From positions 1-64,000 of the forward strand of contig NZ_VTAW01000013.1 of the NCBI RefSeq assembly GCF_008245225.1: a stretch of 64,000 nucleotides of DNA, read 5' to 3'. Source of the DNA: Natrialba swarupiae. GTDB lineage: Archaea > Halobacteriota > Halobacteria > Halobacteriales > Natrialbaceae. The notes under the pieces were generated by a model. That model was not told the origin of the DNA, ran no database searches, and saw only the letters and a list, made by a program, of their open reading frames with translations. Positions 42,031 to 51,995 of this stretch are shown piece by piece. The stretch's first letter is position 1, and every line of letters begins with the position of its first letter. A program made the position numbers and the translations under genes.

Positions 42031-43425
42031 ATGACGTCGGACGACATAGACGAATCGGCAGACGAGCCATTTCATCCCCTCGGTGAGGCTGCCGAGGAGA
42101 ACTACGAAGCGCTACTTGAAGAGGGTGAGTACGACGCCGAACTCGGGATGGCCATGGCGAAAGACGCCATGCGGCTGACGAAGGGTGAACTCACCGAGGA
42201 GGAGTTTTACGACCGGTATCACGAGGACGTCCTCGAGGAGTTCGGCGAGGACAGCCGGCCGATGGCGGAGCGAGTCGAATCGGCCCGGGAGGAGGGACGA
42301 CTCGAGGACGCGCTCGACCGGCTCGGCCTCGGCGAGCGGTCTCGGCGAGAGACGATGAAGAAGATGGGTGCCGGCGCGGGATTCCTCGGGCTCGGTGCCT
42401 GGGGAGCGGCGAGCGACGACGATCCCGAATCACCCGTCGTTGCACAGGACGAAGACGAGGACGAAGACGCAGACGGTGACGGCGTCCAGTGGGGGATGGC
42501 ACTCGACCTCGAGACGTGTGACGGCTGTCTCTCCTGTGTCGTCGCCTGTCACCAGGAGCACAACTGGGACGAGGGGGCAAACTGGATGTACATCCTCGCA
42601 TTCGACGACGGCACTGTCGAGTCACCCGAGCCAGAGGAGGCGGAGTCGGTTCGCGATTTCAACTACCTCATTCGACCCTGCCAGCACTGCACCGACGCAC
42701 CCTGCGAGAAGGTCTGTCCGACGACCGCCCGCCACACGCGAGAAGCGGGTGGTCTGGTGCTGACCGACTACGACGTCTGTATCGGTTGCCGGTACTGTCA
42801 GGTCGCCTGTCCGTACGGCGTCAACTACTTCCAGTGGGACGACCCGGCGGTTCCGGACGACGAACTCAACGAGGACATGGTCTACGACCAGCGCGACCGA
42901 CGCGTCAGCAGCCGCGGACCCCGCGGCGTCATGGAGAAGTGTATCTTCGACCCGGCTCGCCAGGACGGGCAGATGGGCGAGGAGATGGTCGGCACGACCG
43001 CCTGTGAGGACGCTTGTCCGCCCGGAGCGATACAGTTCGGCGACATGAACGACCCGGAGAGCGATCCGCGACAGTACCTCGACAACGTCCCGCTGGCTCG
43101 AGCCATCGAGAACGACCCCGACGACGACGAGCTACAGGAGGCGATCGAGATCCTTCAGGGCGAGACGGAAGCCGACGAGGCCGACCTCGACGAGGAAGAG
43201 GCGCTGGAACTCATCGAGGGCGAGTATGGCGACGAAGGATCGCGGTTCAAACTTCTAGAGGAGTACAACACCAACCCGAACGTCACGTATCTCGGCAACG
43301 AGCCCGGCGAAAACGCCGAACAGGTTCCGGGCCCCGTCGCCTACGAGGACGTCGGGATGGTCGACGATCGAAACGAGGTCTTACAGGAGAAGACCGTCGG
43401 CGGCATCGACGGTCTGTCGTTGTAG
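42031..43425 (+). CDS. Orphan DMSO-reductase-type iron-sulfur subunit
   Basis: 464 residues. The [4Fe-4S] domains are in order CDGCLSCVVAC, CQHCTDAPCEKVCP, CIGCRYCQVACPYG and a CEDACPPGAI cluster, as in the electron-transfer subunits of molybdopterin oxidoreductases. A ~105-residue acidic helical extension precedes SRRETMKKMGAGAGFLGLGA, a twin-arginine-like stretch placed internally rather than at the N-terminus. No catalytic Mo subunit or NrfD follows. A role in an exported respiratory complex is likely, partner unknown. Confidence 0.85.
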   Translation: MTSDDIDESADEPFHPLGEAAEENYEALLEEGEYDAELGMAMAKDAMRLTKGELTEEEFYDRYHEDVLEEFGEDSRPMAERVESAREEGRLEDALDRLGLGERSRRETMKKMGAGAGFLGLGAWGAASDDDPESPVVAQDEDEDEDADGDGVQWGMALDLETCDGCLSCVVACHQEHNWDEGANWMYILAFDDGTVESPEPEEAESVRDFNYLIRPCQHCTDAPCEKVCPTTARHTREAGGLVLTDYDVCIGCRYCQVACPYGVNYFQWDDPAVPDDELNEDMVYDQRDRRVSSRGPRGVMEKCIFDPARQDGQMGEEMVGTTACEDACPPGAIQFGDMNDPESDPRQYLDNVPLARAIENDPDDDELQEAIEILQGETEADEADLDEEEALELIEGEYGDEGSRFKLLEEYNTNPNVTYLGNEPGENAEQVPGPVAYEDVGMVDDRNEVLQEKTVGGIDGLSL

Positions 43426-43485
43426 TCTCGGGTCGGACTCGAGACAACGCGGATCATTCTTAACCGCCGACTCGAATATTGCCGT

Positions 43486-43683
43486 ATGAAACGTCGCCAG
43501 CGGTTGATCGTCGGTGTGATCTGGATCGTCGTCGCCGCGCTGATGGCGCTTACGGTCGGAGTCGAAGTTCCGTCGTCCGTCGGCGACGTCGCGCGGCTGT
43601 TCGTCGTCGTTCTCGCGCTGTTTCTCGCCGCGTTGTACCTGTTCGATCCGTGGAACGTGATCAGCCGGAAGCCGTTCGAGTGA
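43486..43683 (+). CDS. Small two-TM membrane protein
   Basis: 65 residues with two hydrophobic segments (LIVGVIWIVVAALMAL and ARLFVVVLALFLAALYLF). Its TGA stop is also the first bases of an ~81-bp palindromic element. Function unknown. Confidence 0.6.
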   Translation: MKRRQRLIVGVIWIVVAALMALTVGVEVPSSVGDVARLFVVVLALFLAALYLFDPWNVISRKPFE

Positions 43684-43763
43684 TACGGACTGCTGTCCCT
43701 GTGTATCACTGTGCCCGGGACCCGTCCTCCGGTGCAGTGGTACTGACGTACAGTAGACAGCAT
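43683..43763. repeat. Palindromic TGATACGG element, copy A
   Basis: 81 bp, starting atacggactgctgt and ending acagtagacagcat, with a cccggga core. Same length and plan as copies at 44836-44916 and 60314-60395. Confidence 0.75.
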
Positions 43764-43866
43764 GATCATGCAGGATCGTCAGAAACTCGGCGTCATCGAC
43801 GATCCTGAGTCACGGAAGGTCGACGCCCTCGAAGACTGGCGTGGGCTCATCGAAGGCGGGGAGTAG
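43762..43866 (+). CDS. Short ORF, possible gene fragment
   Basis: 34 codons (MIMQDRQKLGVIDDPESRK...) with normal haloarchaeal codon use, beginning at the end of palindromic copy A. It may be the 3' end of a gene lost by deletion. No homology assigned. Confidence 0.25.
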   Translation: MIMQDRQKLGVIDDPESRKVDALEDWRGLIEGGE

Positions 43867-44026
43867 ATTCTGCGCCGTCTCGGGTATCTGAGGGGACATA
43901 TAAATACCTCTCAGCTGTCCCGTAATTCGCCAGGAGGAGGAACGCGAGTGGGTTGAGCCAGATTTGAACCTCGCCGAGACGTGCTCGCTTCGCTGCGCGC
44001 GACTCGTCTGGTTCAAACTGTCGTTT

Positions 44027-44085
44027 CCATTTCTGACGGAACGAACGACTCGCTTCGCTCGTCGGTGTTGTTCCGTCAGAAATGG
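44027..44085 (-). terminator. Long hairpin behind tRNA-Val
   Basis: ccatttctgacggaac (44027-44042) and gttccgtcagaaatgg (44070-44085) form a perfect 16-bp stem, whose right arm overlaps the last three bases of tRNA-Val. Possible terminator or processing signal. Confidence 0.6.
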
Positions 44086-44157
44086 GTTGGGGCAGATTTG
44101 AACTGCCGACTTCCTCCGTGTGAAGGAGGTATCATAACCGGACTAGATCACCAACCC
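44083..44157 (-). tRNA. tRNA-Val (CAC)
   Basis: Acceptor stem GGGTTGG/CCAACCC, discriminator A at 44083, anticodon arm CCTCC-TTCACAC-GGAGG giving CAC, T-arm GGCAGTTCAAATCTGCC. A degenerate copy of its 3' end lies at 43949-43970. Confidence 0.95.
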
Positions 44158-44231
44158 GCACGCTGTGGTATCCGGGCGTTCAACTTAAGACTTCCTTTCA
44201 TCGATCTGCTTTCCGTCGAGAGCAGTCCGTC

Positions 44232-44765
44232 TCAGTACTGGGGCTGTTCTTCTGGCTCCCCCTCGCGAGCGTTGACCACCCGGGCGAGCGTGAACAGTCC
44301 GTCCGAGAGTCGGTTCAGATACTGGACGGCGTCCTCACCGATCGGCTCCGCGGAGGCGAGGTCGACGGCCCGCCGTTCGGCCCGCCGACAGACCGCCCGG
44401 GCGTGGTGCAAACGGGCACCGTGGTCGCTCCCAGTCGGCAGGATAAACGAGGTGAGTGGCTCGAGTTCCTCGTCGTACTCGTCGATCCACCCTTCGATTC
44501 GCTCGACGTGTTCCGTCCGAATCGTGGGATCATCCTCGTCCGGGTCGGGGTTCGCGAACTCCGCCTGGACGACGTGGAGGTGGTTCTGGACCGTCCGGAG
44601 GCGGTCGTCGACATCGTCGTACCCGGTCGGACGGATCGTGCCGATCAACGCGTTGAGTTCGTCGACGGTGCCGTAGGCCTCGATGCGCGGATCAGTCTTC
44701 GAGACTCGAGTCATATCCCGGAGGTCGGTTTTCCCGTCGTCGCCGCGGCCGGTGTAGATCGTCAT
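44232..44765 (-). CDS. Cob(I)alamin adenosyltransferase, PduO type
   Basis: 177 residues from ATG 44765 (ATG 44768 also possible). MTIYTGRGDDGKTDL, VDELNALIG, FILPTGSDHGARLHHARAVCRRAER (by parts) and YLNRLSDGLFTLAR are PduO-type motifs. It adenosylates cob(I)alamin with ATP to make coenzyme B12. Monocistronic. Confidence 0.93.
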   Translation of the reverse strand: MTIYTGRGDDGKTDLRDMTRVSKTDPRIEAYGTVDELNALIGTIRPTGYDDVDDRLRTVQNHLHVVQAEFANPDPDEDDPTIRTEHVERIEGWIDEYDEELEPLTSFILPTGSDHGARLHHARAVCRRAERRAVDLASAEPIGEDAVQYLNRLSDGLFTLARVVNAREGEPEEQPQY

Positions 44766-44835
44766 CATTGACTCGAGGGACGGAAGCGACGTCAACATTG
44801 CTATCGACGGGCAGTCATACGATCTCCGACGACTG

Positions 44836-44916
44836 ATACGGATTGCTGTAACGGTTTACCGGCGAAACCACGAGCCGTCTGTGGTTTCGCCAGTAACGAT
44901 TTACAGCAGACCGTAT
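44836..44916. repeat. Palindromic TGATACGG element, copy B
   Basis: 81 bp. atacggattgctgt at the left and acagcagaccgtat at the right are near-perfect inverted repeats, with an inner ggcgaaaccac/gtggtttcgcc stem. The most symmetric copy. Confidence 0.8.
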
Positions 44917-45030
44917 GATTGCCGGTCGATCGCTCGCGGGTGTGCGATCGGCCGGGAGAAAATGGCGTCGATGCGGGGACAGTCACCCCGAACGGTCCTG
45001 TGATCGCTGTCGACCGCCCCAGTGTCCGTC

Positions 45031-45465
45031 TCAGACGAGACCGTCGGCGATGCCGCCGAGAAGTGGCAGGCTGAATCGCTCGCCCTTGTACGCCTTCAAG
45101 AGCAAGAGAAGCCACAACACGAACGCGATCGGCATCAACAACATCGTGAACAGACCGACGATGAACGAGAGGGCCCACCCGATAAACGGGATCGTCTCGA
45201 GGACGACCTGTGCGATCATGATCGCGATCTGAATCGCGATCAACGCGCCGAAGACGATCATACTCTGTGCGGCGTGAAACCGAACGAACTCGTTTGTGTC
45301 CTCGAGGACGAAAAACAGGATTCCGGTGATGGGGCCAAGGAAATATGCGACGGCTCCCGCGACGTTTTCCTCGAGGCCGCCAACGATCTCCGAGTCCCCT
45401 GCTGGATCCGCATCTATCTGTTCGTCGGCCAGTTCCCCGTCAGTATTCGCGTGCTCTGTGGTCAT
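45031..45465 (-). CDS. DUF4870-family membrane protein
   Basis: 144 residues from ATG 45465. Acidic N-terminus, then NVAGAVAYFLGPITGILFFVLED and FVRFHAAQSMIVF, typical DUF4870, followed by two further helices and a YKGERFSLPLLG tail. Function unknown; Tic20-like fold suggested for the family. Confidence 0.85.
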   Translation of the reverse strand: MTTEHANTDGELADEQIDADPAGDSEIVGGLEENVAGAVAYFLGPITGILFFVLEDTNEFVRFHAAQSMIVFGALIAIQIAIMIAQVVLETIPFIGWALSFIVGLFTMLLMPIAFVLWLLLLLKAYKGERFSLPLLGGIADGLV

Positions 45466-45722
45466 GAGTAGATCAGTATCGGATTGAGCAGCGGCTGTCG
45501 AATCGCCCGTGGCGTCGTTCTCGAACGCCGGAGATTGACTCTCGCTCCGTTCAACTCGGCCGGTGCTTCTACAACCTACACTGAAAGTTCGGAAGTTAAC
45601 CGTTTCGTGAACCGAAAGTAGTCGCATACGTTACCTCGAGGTAAGTGTGATCGAACTCCGATCGTCGAACCGCCCCCTGGAAAATCAGTAGGTTAAACTC
45701 GATGCGTTCGCTACGCACGGCT

Positions 45723-45896
45723 ATGGCGATGGAACTCGAGCACTACTGTCCCGACTGCGATGGCGAGCGCACGTTTTACCGCGCCGCGAGTACGACGCTT
45801 CACCTCGGCGAGAAGGTCAAGTGGCACTGTCCAGACTGTGACTACGGATTCGTCCGCATCGCGGACAACGGTACGGCCGTCGACTCGAGTGCGTAA
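45723..45896 (+). CDS. Zinc beta-ribbon protein, DUF7838-like
   Basis: 57 residues. CPDCDGERTFYRAASTTLHLGEK and WHCPDCDYGFVRI form a four-Cys zinc ribbon; this matches the haloarchaeal family I recall as DUF7838. ATG 45729 is the alternative start. Confidence 0.7.
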   Translation: MAMELEHYCPDCDGERTFYRAASTTLHLGEKVKWHCPDCDYGFVRIADNGTAVDSSA

Positions 45897-45967
45897 CTCG
45901 GCTGTTTTTCGACCGGGAGACCACTGTTGCGAGAGACGAGGCGTCGTCGCGGTGTAACCGCGTTGGG

Positions 45968-47509
45968 TCAGGACTCGTCTTCGAGGGCTTGCCAGGACAG
46001 TCGCGGATTTCGCGCGGCGCTTGTCTGGTCGATCCGGCGAGCGGTCGTCCGCTCCGGAGCGTCCTCGAGCGTCGCGTCGCCGTCGGTTGTGACGGCGTTG
46101 AACGCGGCCGCGAGCCGATCCAGCGTCGCCTTGCTCTCGACTTCCGTCGGTTCGGTCATCAGCGCCTCGGGGACGATTTCGGGCCACTTGGTCGTCGGCG
46201 GGTGGACGCCGTAGTCGAGCATTCGCTTTGCGACGTCGGCAGCGTCCTGCTCGCCCGCGCTGGCGACGAACTCGTGGTGAAACGGCCCGTAGGGGACGTC
46301 GTACTCGATCTGGCTCGCGAGGTAGTTCGCGTTGAGGACGGCCTTCGCGCTGGCGTCCGCGAGCCCCGCGTCGCCCAGCCGGGCGATGTAGGCGAAGGCC
46401 TTCACGAGGACGAGCCAGTTGCCCTGGAAGCCGTGGACCGTGCCGATCGTGTGGTCGGGATCGAACAGTTCGTAAGTGGATTCGCTCTCGCTCGCACTGG
46501 CATCGTCGGCCTCGCGCACTCGAGGCGCGGGCAGGAACGGGGCGAGATCGGCGACGACGCCGACCGGGCCCGCCCCCGGACCGCCGCCGCCGTGGGGCGT
46601 CGCGAACGTCTTGTGGACGTTGTAGTGCATCACGTCGAAGCCCATATCGCCCGGACGGGCACGTCCGAGCAGGGCGTTCAAGTTCGCACCGTCGTAGTAG
46701 AGGAGCCCGCCCGCATCGTGGACCATCTCGGCGATCTCGGCGATCTCGCGTTCGAACAGCCCCAGGGTGTTCGGGTTCGTAAGCATCAGCGCCGCCGTGT
46801 TCTCGGAGAGGGCGGCCTCGAGCGCTTCGAGGTCGACCCGGCCGCCGTCGTCGCTGGGCAACGAAACTACGTCGTAGCCACCGAGGGCGGCGGTTGCGAA
46901 GTTCGTTCCATGGGCACTCTCGGGGACGATCACCTCGTCTCGGTGACCCTCGCCCCGGTGGTCGTGGTATGCCGTGGCGACGCGGATGCCGACGAACTCC
47001 CCCGCCGCGCCGGCGGGTGGCTGGAGCGTGACGGCGTCCATGCCGCCGATCAGGCCGAGATACTCCTGTAGCCGGTACAGTACCTCGAGGGTGCCCTGAA
47101 CCGACTGCTCGGAGCGGTCGGGATGGACGCTCGCCGATGGCAGTGCAGCTACGTCCTCGGTGAATTTTGGGTTGTACTTCATCGTACACGATCCGAGCGG
47201 GTAGGGACCGCTGTCGATCCCGTAGACCATCTGCGAGAGTCGGGTGTAGTGGCGCGCGAGCTCGGGCTCCGAGAGGCTCGGAAGCTCGAGGGAGTCGCGG
47301 GTCAACTCCTCTGGAAGCGGCGAGTCCTCGCCGATCTCGACCCGCGTCAGATCCTTCTCGGAGAGCAGCGGTTCGTACTGACCGTCCTCGACGTACCGCG
47401 CCTGGTCGTACCGGACGCGGTCGTCGGTCCGTCCGGAACGATCGCCTCCTATCGCTTCGGATCCGCCGTCGGTTTCGTCGTCTACGGGTGAATCGACGCC
47501 GTCGGTCAT
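45968..47509 (-). CDS. gcvPB: Glycine dehydrogenase (decarboxylating) subunit 2
   Basis: 513 residues, including a ~45-residue acidic N-terminal extension. [26 protein letters not shown], and the PLP lysine in [17 protein letters not shown] identify GcvPB. With GcvPA it forms the P-protein of the glycine cleavage system, decarboxylating glycine onto lipoyl-GcvH. The start overlaps the gcvPA stop by 4 bp. Confidence 0.96.
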   Translation of the reverse strand: MTDGVDSPVDDETDGGSEAIGGDRSGRTDDRVRYDQARYVEDGQYEPLLSEKDLTRVEIGEDSPLPEELTRDSLELPSLSEPELARHYTRLSQMVYGIDSGPYPLGSCTMKYNPKFTEDVAALPSASVHPDRSEQSVQGTLEVLYRLQEYLGLIGGMDAVTLQPPAGAAGEFVGIRVATAYHDHRGEGHRDEVIVPESAHGTNFATAALGGYDVVSLPSDDGGRVDLEALEAALSENTAALMLTNPNTLGLFEREIAEIAEMVHDAGGLLYYDGANLNALLGRARPGDMGFDVMHYNVHKTFATPHGGGGPGAGPVGVVADLAPFLPAPRVREADDASASESESTYELFDPDHTIGTVHGFQGNWLVLVKAFAYIARLGDAGLADASAKAVLNANYLASQIEYDVPYGPFHHEFVASAGEQDAADVAKRMLDYGVHPPTTKWPEIVPEALMTEPTEVESKATLDRLAAAFNAVTTDGDATLEDAPERTTARRIDQTSAARNPRLSWQALEDES

Positions 47510-48840
47510 CGAATCACCTCCTCGAGTGCGTCGACGAACGGATCGATCCGATCGTCGGCGACGCCGGCGACGCAGAGTTGGATCTCGTGGTCGTCGACGA
47601 CGTGAACAGCGAAGCCGCGCTCCTCGAGGTCGGCGGCGACGGCTCGAGCGGGCTGGTCGACGCGTGCGACGAACTCCCGGACGTGTCGGCGGTCGTGGAC
47701 GGGTGCACTCGCGCCGGCGAGGTCGTCGACGCGGGTCGCGAGCCTCTCGGCGCGGGTAACACCGCGTTTCGCGAGGTCGACGAGTCCCTCGGGACCGAGG
47801 ACGGCGGCGTGCATCGCGGTCCGTAAGGCGACCCAGGCCTGGTTCGTACAGATGTTACTCGTCGCCCGCTCGCGTCGAATGTGTTGTTCTCTGGTCTGGA
47901 GCGTGAGCGTGTACGCCCGCCGGCCGGTCGCGTCCTCGCTCGCGCCGACCAGCCGGCCGGGGACCTGCCGGAGGTACTCTTCGCTCGTGGCGAACAGACC
48001 GAGCCCCATGCCGTAACTCGTCGGGAGACCGAGGACGCTCGCGTCACCGACGACGACGTCCGCACCGACGTCTGCGGGTCGCTGAAGCAACGAGAGCGCG
48101 ACCGGATCGGTCCCGAGAACGAACAGCGCGTCCGTCTCCTCGGCCAGGTCGCCCACCGCCTCGAGGCGTTCCTCGATCGTTCCACGCACCGTCGGGTTCT
48201 CGGCGTAGAGCATGACGATGTCGTCGTCGACGAGTTCGTCGAGTCCGCCGACGTCGACGTTGGCGTCGTCGGTCGGATACGCCTCGACGACGAGGTCCGT
48301 CCCGGCGACGTAGTTCTCGAGGGTGCTCCGCCGTCCCTCGAGCAGGAGGTCGGGGACGAGGACGCGGTGGCCGGTCGCGTCGCGAACCCGGTCGGCGAGC
48401 GTGGCCGCCTCGCCGAGGGCGGTCGCAGCATCGTACATCGAGCAGTTGGCGACCTCGAGGCCCGTGAGTTCGACCAGCAGCGACTGGTACTCGAACAACG
48501 CCTGTAAGAACCCCTGTGAGACCTCGGGCTGATACTGCGTATAGGAGGTGAGAAACTCCGAGCGGTCGGCGAGGTGGTCGACCACCGAGGGGACGTAGTA
48601 GCCGTAATGACCCCGGCCGAGCAGTTCCGTCAGGTCGTCGTTGCGGCTCAGTATCGAGCGAACGAGCCGGCGCGTCTCCCGTTCCGTCCGCGCGTCGATC
48701 CCGTAGCTGTCCTCGAAGCCGACCTCGGGCGGGACGTCGAACAGTTCCTCGACCGATTCGACGCCGATCGCCTCGAGCATCGCCGACCGTTCGTCCGCCG
48801 TGTGGGGAGCGTACGGGCTCCCCGAATGTGACCCGTGCAT
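47506..48840 (-). CDS. gcvPA: Glycine dehydrogenase (decarboxylating) subunit 1
   Basis: 444 residues from ATG 48840. [27 protein letters not shown] (by parts), [15 protein letters not shown] and [14 protein letters not shown] are GcvPA blocks. Upstream in-frame codons precede the family start. gcvT and gcvH are not adjacent in this window, unlike many haloarchaeal operons. Confidence 0.95.
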   Translation of the reverse strand: MHGSHSGSPYAPHTADERSAMLEAIGVESVEELFDVPPEVGFEDSYGIDARTERETRRLVRSILSRNDDLTELLGRGHYGYYVPSVVDHLADRSEFLTSYTQYQPEVSQGFLQALFEYQSLLVELTGLEVANCSMYDAATALGEAATLADRVRDATGHRVLVPDLLLEGRRSTLENYVAGTDLVVEAYPTDDANVDVGGLDELVDDDIVMLYAENPTVRGTIEERLEAVGDLAEETDALFVLGTDPVALSLLQRPADVGADVVVGDASVLGLPTSYGMGLGLFATSEEYLRQVPGRLVGASEDATGRRAYTLTLQTREQHIRRERATSNICTNQAWVALRTAMHAAVLGPEGLVDLAKRGVTRAERLATRVDDLAGASAPVHDRRHVREFVARVDQPARAVAADLEERGFAVHVVDDHEIQLCVAGVADDRIDPFVDALEEVIR

Positions 48841-48942
48841 AGTTACTGGACCCGTCGGACGGACGATACGGCCCGTCCACACCCGCCTGAAGTGCGGGTA
48901 TCGATTCGAGACACGATACCAGCGTGTAGTTTGTGCGGCTAA

Positions 48943-50184
48943 TTAACGCATGCGGTCGGATGCTCGATCGTCGTCGCCGTTCTCGGTGGTCGTCGGCGTC
49001 TCGTCCGTCACGTCGGTTTCCGACTCCTCCGACGCGGTCGAGTCAGTCGGTCCTGCCTCCGACTCGAGATCCGGATCCGGTTCGTCGTCCGCTGTAACGC
49101 CGGTATCCGGCGCGGTGTCGACCGCGGGATCCGCCGCCTGTTCGTGGTCCCCGCCGTCGTTTCGCTCTCGAGCGAATACGTCGAGGGTGACCTTCGCGCC
49201 GCCAAGGATGACGGGGCCGATAAAGAGGCCAACGGCACCGAAGACGACGAGTCCGCCGAAGATGCCGACGACGACGATCGCGGAGTTGAACGCGCTCGTC
49301 CGACCGATGAGCGCCGGCCGCAGGTAGTTGTCCGACGCGCTCACGAGTGTGCCGTACCCGACGAGGGCCGCGGCCTCGAGAGGACGACCCATCGCGAACA
49401 GATAGATCGATACCGGAACCCAGATTCCGAACGCGCCGATCAGCGGGAGCAACGCGAGGACGAACGTCGCGACGGTGAGGAAGATGACCATCGGAACGCC
49501 GACCACTGCGAGCCCAGCGCCGAGCAAGATCGCCTGAATCCCCGCGACGGCGACGTTTCCGACGACCGATGCCCACATCAGCTGATCGAGGTCGTCGTAC
49601 AGCTCCTGTTGGATCTCGTCGTCGATCGGTGACACCCGCTGCGTCCAGTCGACGAGCGCGTCCCCGTCTCGCAACAGCGCAAAGAGGACGAACAGCGTCA
49701 CCGTCAGCCCGATGAGCAGAGATGGAAGCCCGGCGACGACCTCGATCCCGCTGGTCGCGAGCCCCTGTACCCCGGTCGCGATCGGCTCCTGGTAGGTCTG
49801 GTACATCTCGCCGAGGTCGACGGCGTACCCCGTCTCCTCGAGTTGGGATTCGATCATCTCGGCGTCGAGCGAGCCCTCCTGAATCGCGTTGACGATCTCG
49901 AGTGCCTCGCCGAACGCGATGGCGAGGACGTACGCGAGCGGAAGCAAGATCGCGAGGACGGCGACCGCCACCACCGTGAGCGCGGCGATCATCGACCCCA
50001 CGTAGGGCTCGAGGCGACGCTGAATGGGCATTAGAATGTACGCGAGGACGGCACTCAACAGCACGTACTGGAGGTAGGGGAGAACGACGAGGACAGCGAG
50101 CGTGACGCTCACCAGCGCAAACATCGTCAACGTGGTCCGCTCGGTGAACCACCGTGACGCTCCCGTCTCGCGAGGCCCGGACAT
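48943..50184 (-). CDS. AI-2E family transporter (PerM/UPF0118)
   Basis: 413 residues from ATG 50184. About eight membrane segments, including LFVLFALLRDGDALVDW and VSIYLFAMGRPLEAAALVGYG, the family core, then GPVILGGAKVTLDVF. A 60-residue Asp/Glu/Thr-rich C-terminal tail follows. Family members export small molecules or ions; substrate unknown. Confidence 0.88.
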   Translation of the reverse strand: MSGPRETGASRWFTERTTLTMFALVSVTLAVLVVLPYLQYVLLSAVLAYILMPIQRRLEPYVGSMIAALTVVAVAVLAILLPLAYVLAIAFGEALEIVNAIQEGSLDAEMIESQLEETGYAVDLGEMYQTYQEPIATGVQGLATSGIEVVAGLPSLLIGLTVTLFVLFALLRDGDALVDWTQRVSPIDDEIQQELYDDLDQLMWASVVGNVAVAGIQAILLGAGLAVVGVPMVIFLTVATFVLALLPLIGAFGIWVPVSIYLFAMGRPLEAAALVGYGTLVSASDNYLRPALIGRTSAFNSAIVVVGIFGGLVVFGAVGLFIGPVILGGAKVTLDVFARERNDGGDHEQAADPAVDTAPDTGVTADDEPDPDLESEAGPTDSTASEESETDVTDETPTTTENGDDDRASDRMR

Positions 50185-50337
50185 GCGACACCGTACGCGC
50201 TCCTGACCAATTAGTGCGATGACTCGACCCGTTTCCCGATCGTGACGTCGAACGAATGCCGAGCCGACGGTCTCGAGTACTTCCCGTCGTGTGAACAGGT
50301 GAGCACGCTTAAGAGCCACGGGAAACAGGCTTTTGGT

Positions 50338-51465
50338 ATGCAACCGCGCGACCTGTCCGATCACGTCGCATACGAGGCGGGTCGGGGCATCGAGGAAGTC
50401 GCCCGCGAACTCGGGCGGGACCCCTCGGAGTTCGTCAAACTCGCCTCGAACGAAAATCCCCACGGCCCGTCGCCGGCCGCGACCGTGGCGATCCGGGAGC
50501 ACGCCTCGAGCATGAGCTCCTATCCCAAGGCCGCACACACCGACCTCGTGGCAGCTATCGCCGACCGGTGGAACGTCGAGGACGAGCAGGTCTGGCTCGC
50601 CAACGGCGGCGACGGCGCGATCGATTACCTCCATCGCGCGACGCTCGAACCCGACGATGCCGTTCTCGTCCCGACGCCGGGCTTTGCCTACTACGGCATG
50701 AGTTCACGATTTCACCACGGCGAGGTCGACGAGTACTCGATCGATCGCACAGACGAGTTCGAGCAGACCGCCGACACAGTGCTCGAAGCGTACGACGGCG
50801 AGCGGGTCATCTGGCTCACGAGCCCGCACAACCCCTCCGGCTCGACGATGGCACTCACGGAGATCGAGGCGCTCGCCGCGGAAACCGACGAGGAGACGCT
50901 GGTCGTCGTCGACGAGGCTTACGGCGAGTTCGCCGAGACCGAGAGCGCGGTAACGCTCATACAGGGACAGGATGGCTTCGACGCGCGCGACGACGTCGCC
51001 GTCCTCCGGACGTTCTCGAAGGTCTACGGGCTCGCCGGTGTCAGGCTCGGATACGCGGTCGTCCCCGAGGAGTGGGCCAGCGCGTACACGCGCGTGAACA
51101 CACCGTTTGCGGCGGGCGAACTCGCCTGTCGCGCCGGTCTGGCCGCGATGGGCGATACCGAGCACGTCGAGCGGACCGTCGAGACGGCCCGAACCTCACG
51201 AGAGGCAATGAGGGAGGGGATCGACGCACACGTCTGGCCAAGCGAGGGGAACTTCGTCCTCGTCGACGTCGACGACGCCGCCGCGGTCGCCGGGGAACTC
51301 CAGGAACGGGGCGTCATCGTCCGCGACTGCACGAGCTTCGGTCTCCCCGGATGTATCAGGATCACCTGCGGAACCGACGAAGAGACCGAACGAGCGATCG
51401 AGGCGACGAACGCGGTGCTCGCCGATCTCGAGGTCGACGCCGAAGCGGAGGTGCCCGACAGGTGA
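50338..51465 (+). CDS. hisC: Histidinol-phosphate aminotransferase
   Basis: 375 residues from ATG 50338, preceded by a TATA-like cgcttaag about 25-32 bp upstream. KLASNENPHGPSP, SPHNPSGSTM, VVVDEAYGEF and the PLP lysine RTFSKVYGLAGVRLGY are diagnostic. It makes histidinol phosphate in histidine synthesis. First gene of a three-gene overlapping operon. Confidence 0.94.
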   Translation: MQPRDLSDHVAYEAGRGIEEVARELGRDPSEFVKLASNENPHGPSPAATVAIREHASSMSSYPKAAHTDLVAAIADRWNVEDEQVWLANGGDGAIDYLHRATLEPDDAVLVPTPGFAYYGMSSRFHHGEVDEYSIDRTDEFEQTADTVLEAYDGERVIWLTSPHNPSGSTMALTEIEALAAETDEETLVVVDEAYGEFAETESAVTLIQGQDGFDARDDVAVLRTFSKVYGLAGVRLGYAVVPEEWASAYTRVNTPFAAGELACRAGLAAMGDTEHVERTVETARTSREAMREGIDAHVWPSEGNFVLVDVDDAAAVAGELQERGVIVRDCTSFGLPGCIRITCGTDEETERAIEATNAVLADLEVDAEAEVPDR

Positions 51466-51995
51466 GAGTCGCCGTCACCGGAACGCCCGGAACCGGAAAG
51501 ACGACCGCGACGACGATACTCGAGGCGCGCCTCGAGACGGAGTCAGAACCGAATCTCGAGGTCGTCCACCTGAACGACGTTCTCGAGCGCGAGGGGTTGT
51601 ATACGGAAATCGACGCCGAACGCGAGAGTAAGGTCGCCGACCTCGAGGCGCTGTCGGTCTGGCTCGAGGGACGTGAGGACGTCGTCATCGAGTCCCACCT
51701 CGCCCATCATTTCGACGCGGATCGGGTCGCCGTCCTCCGGTGTCGCCCCGACGACCTCGAGGAGCGACTCCGCGACCGTGGCGAGAACGAGGGGAAAGCG
51801 ACCGAAAACGCCGAGAGCGAGGCGCTTGACGTGATTCTTTCGGAGGCGGTCGAGGAACACGGCCTCGACTCGGTTTACGAGATCGATACGACCGATCGCG
51901 ACCCCGAAGCGGTCGCCGACGACCTCGAGTCGGTCCTCGCGGGCGAGCGCGAACCGAGCGCCGGCGACGTCGACTTCGTGGGGTATCTCGCGTGA
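51462..51995 (+). CDS. AK6/Fap7-like adenylate kinase family protein
   Basis: 177 residues from GTG 51462 in a GTGA overlap with hisC. P-loop GTPGTGKTT, ESHLAHHF and VLRCRPDDLEERLRDRG match archaeal adenylate kinase/ATPase homologs of Fap7, implicated in small-subunit ribosome maturation and nucleotide balance. Co-translated with both neighbours. Confidence 0.88.
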   Translation: MRVAVTGTPGTGKTTATTILEARLETESEPNLEVVHLNDVLEREGLYTEIDAERESKVADLEALSVWLEGREDVVIESHLAHHFDADRVAVLRCRPDDLEERLRDRGENEGKATENAESEALDVILSEAVEEHGLDSVYEIDTTDRDPEAVADDLESVLAGEREPSAGDVDFVGYLA

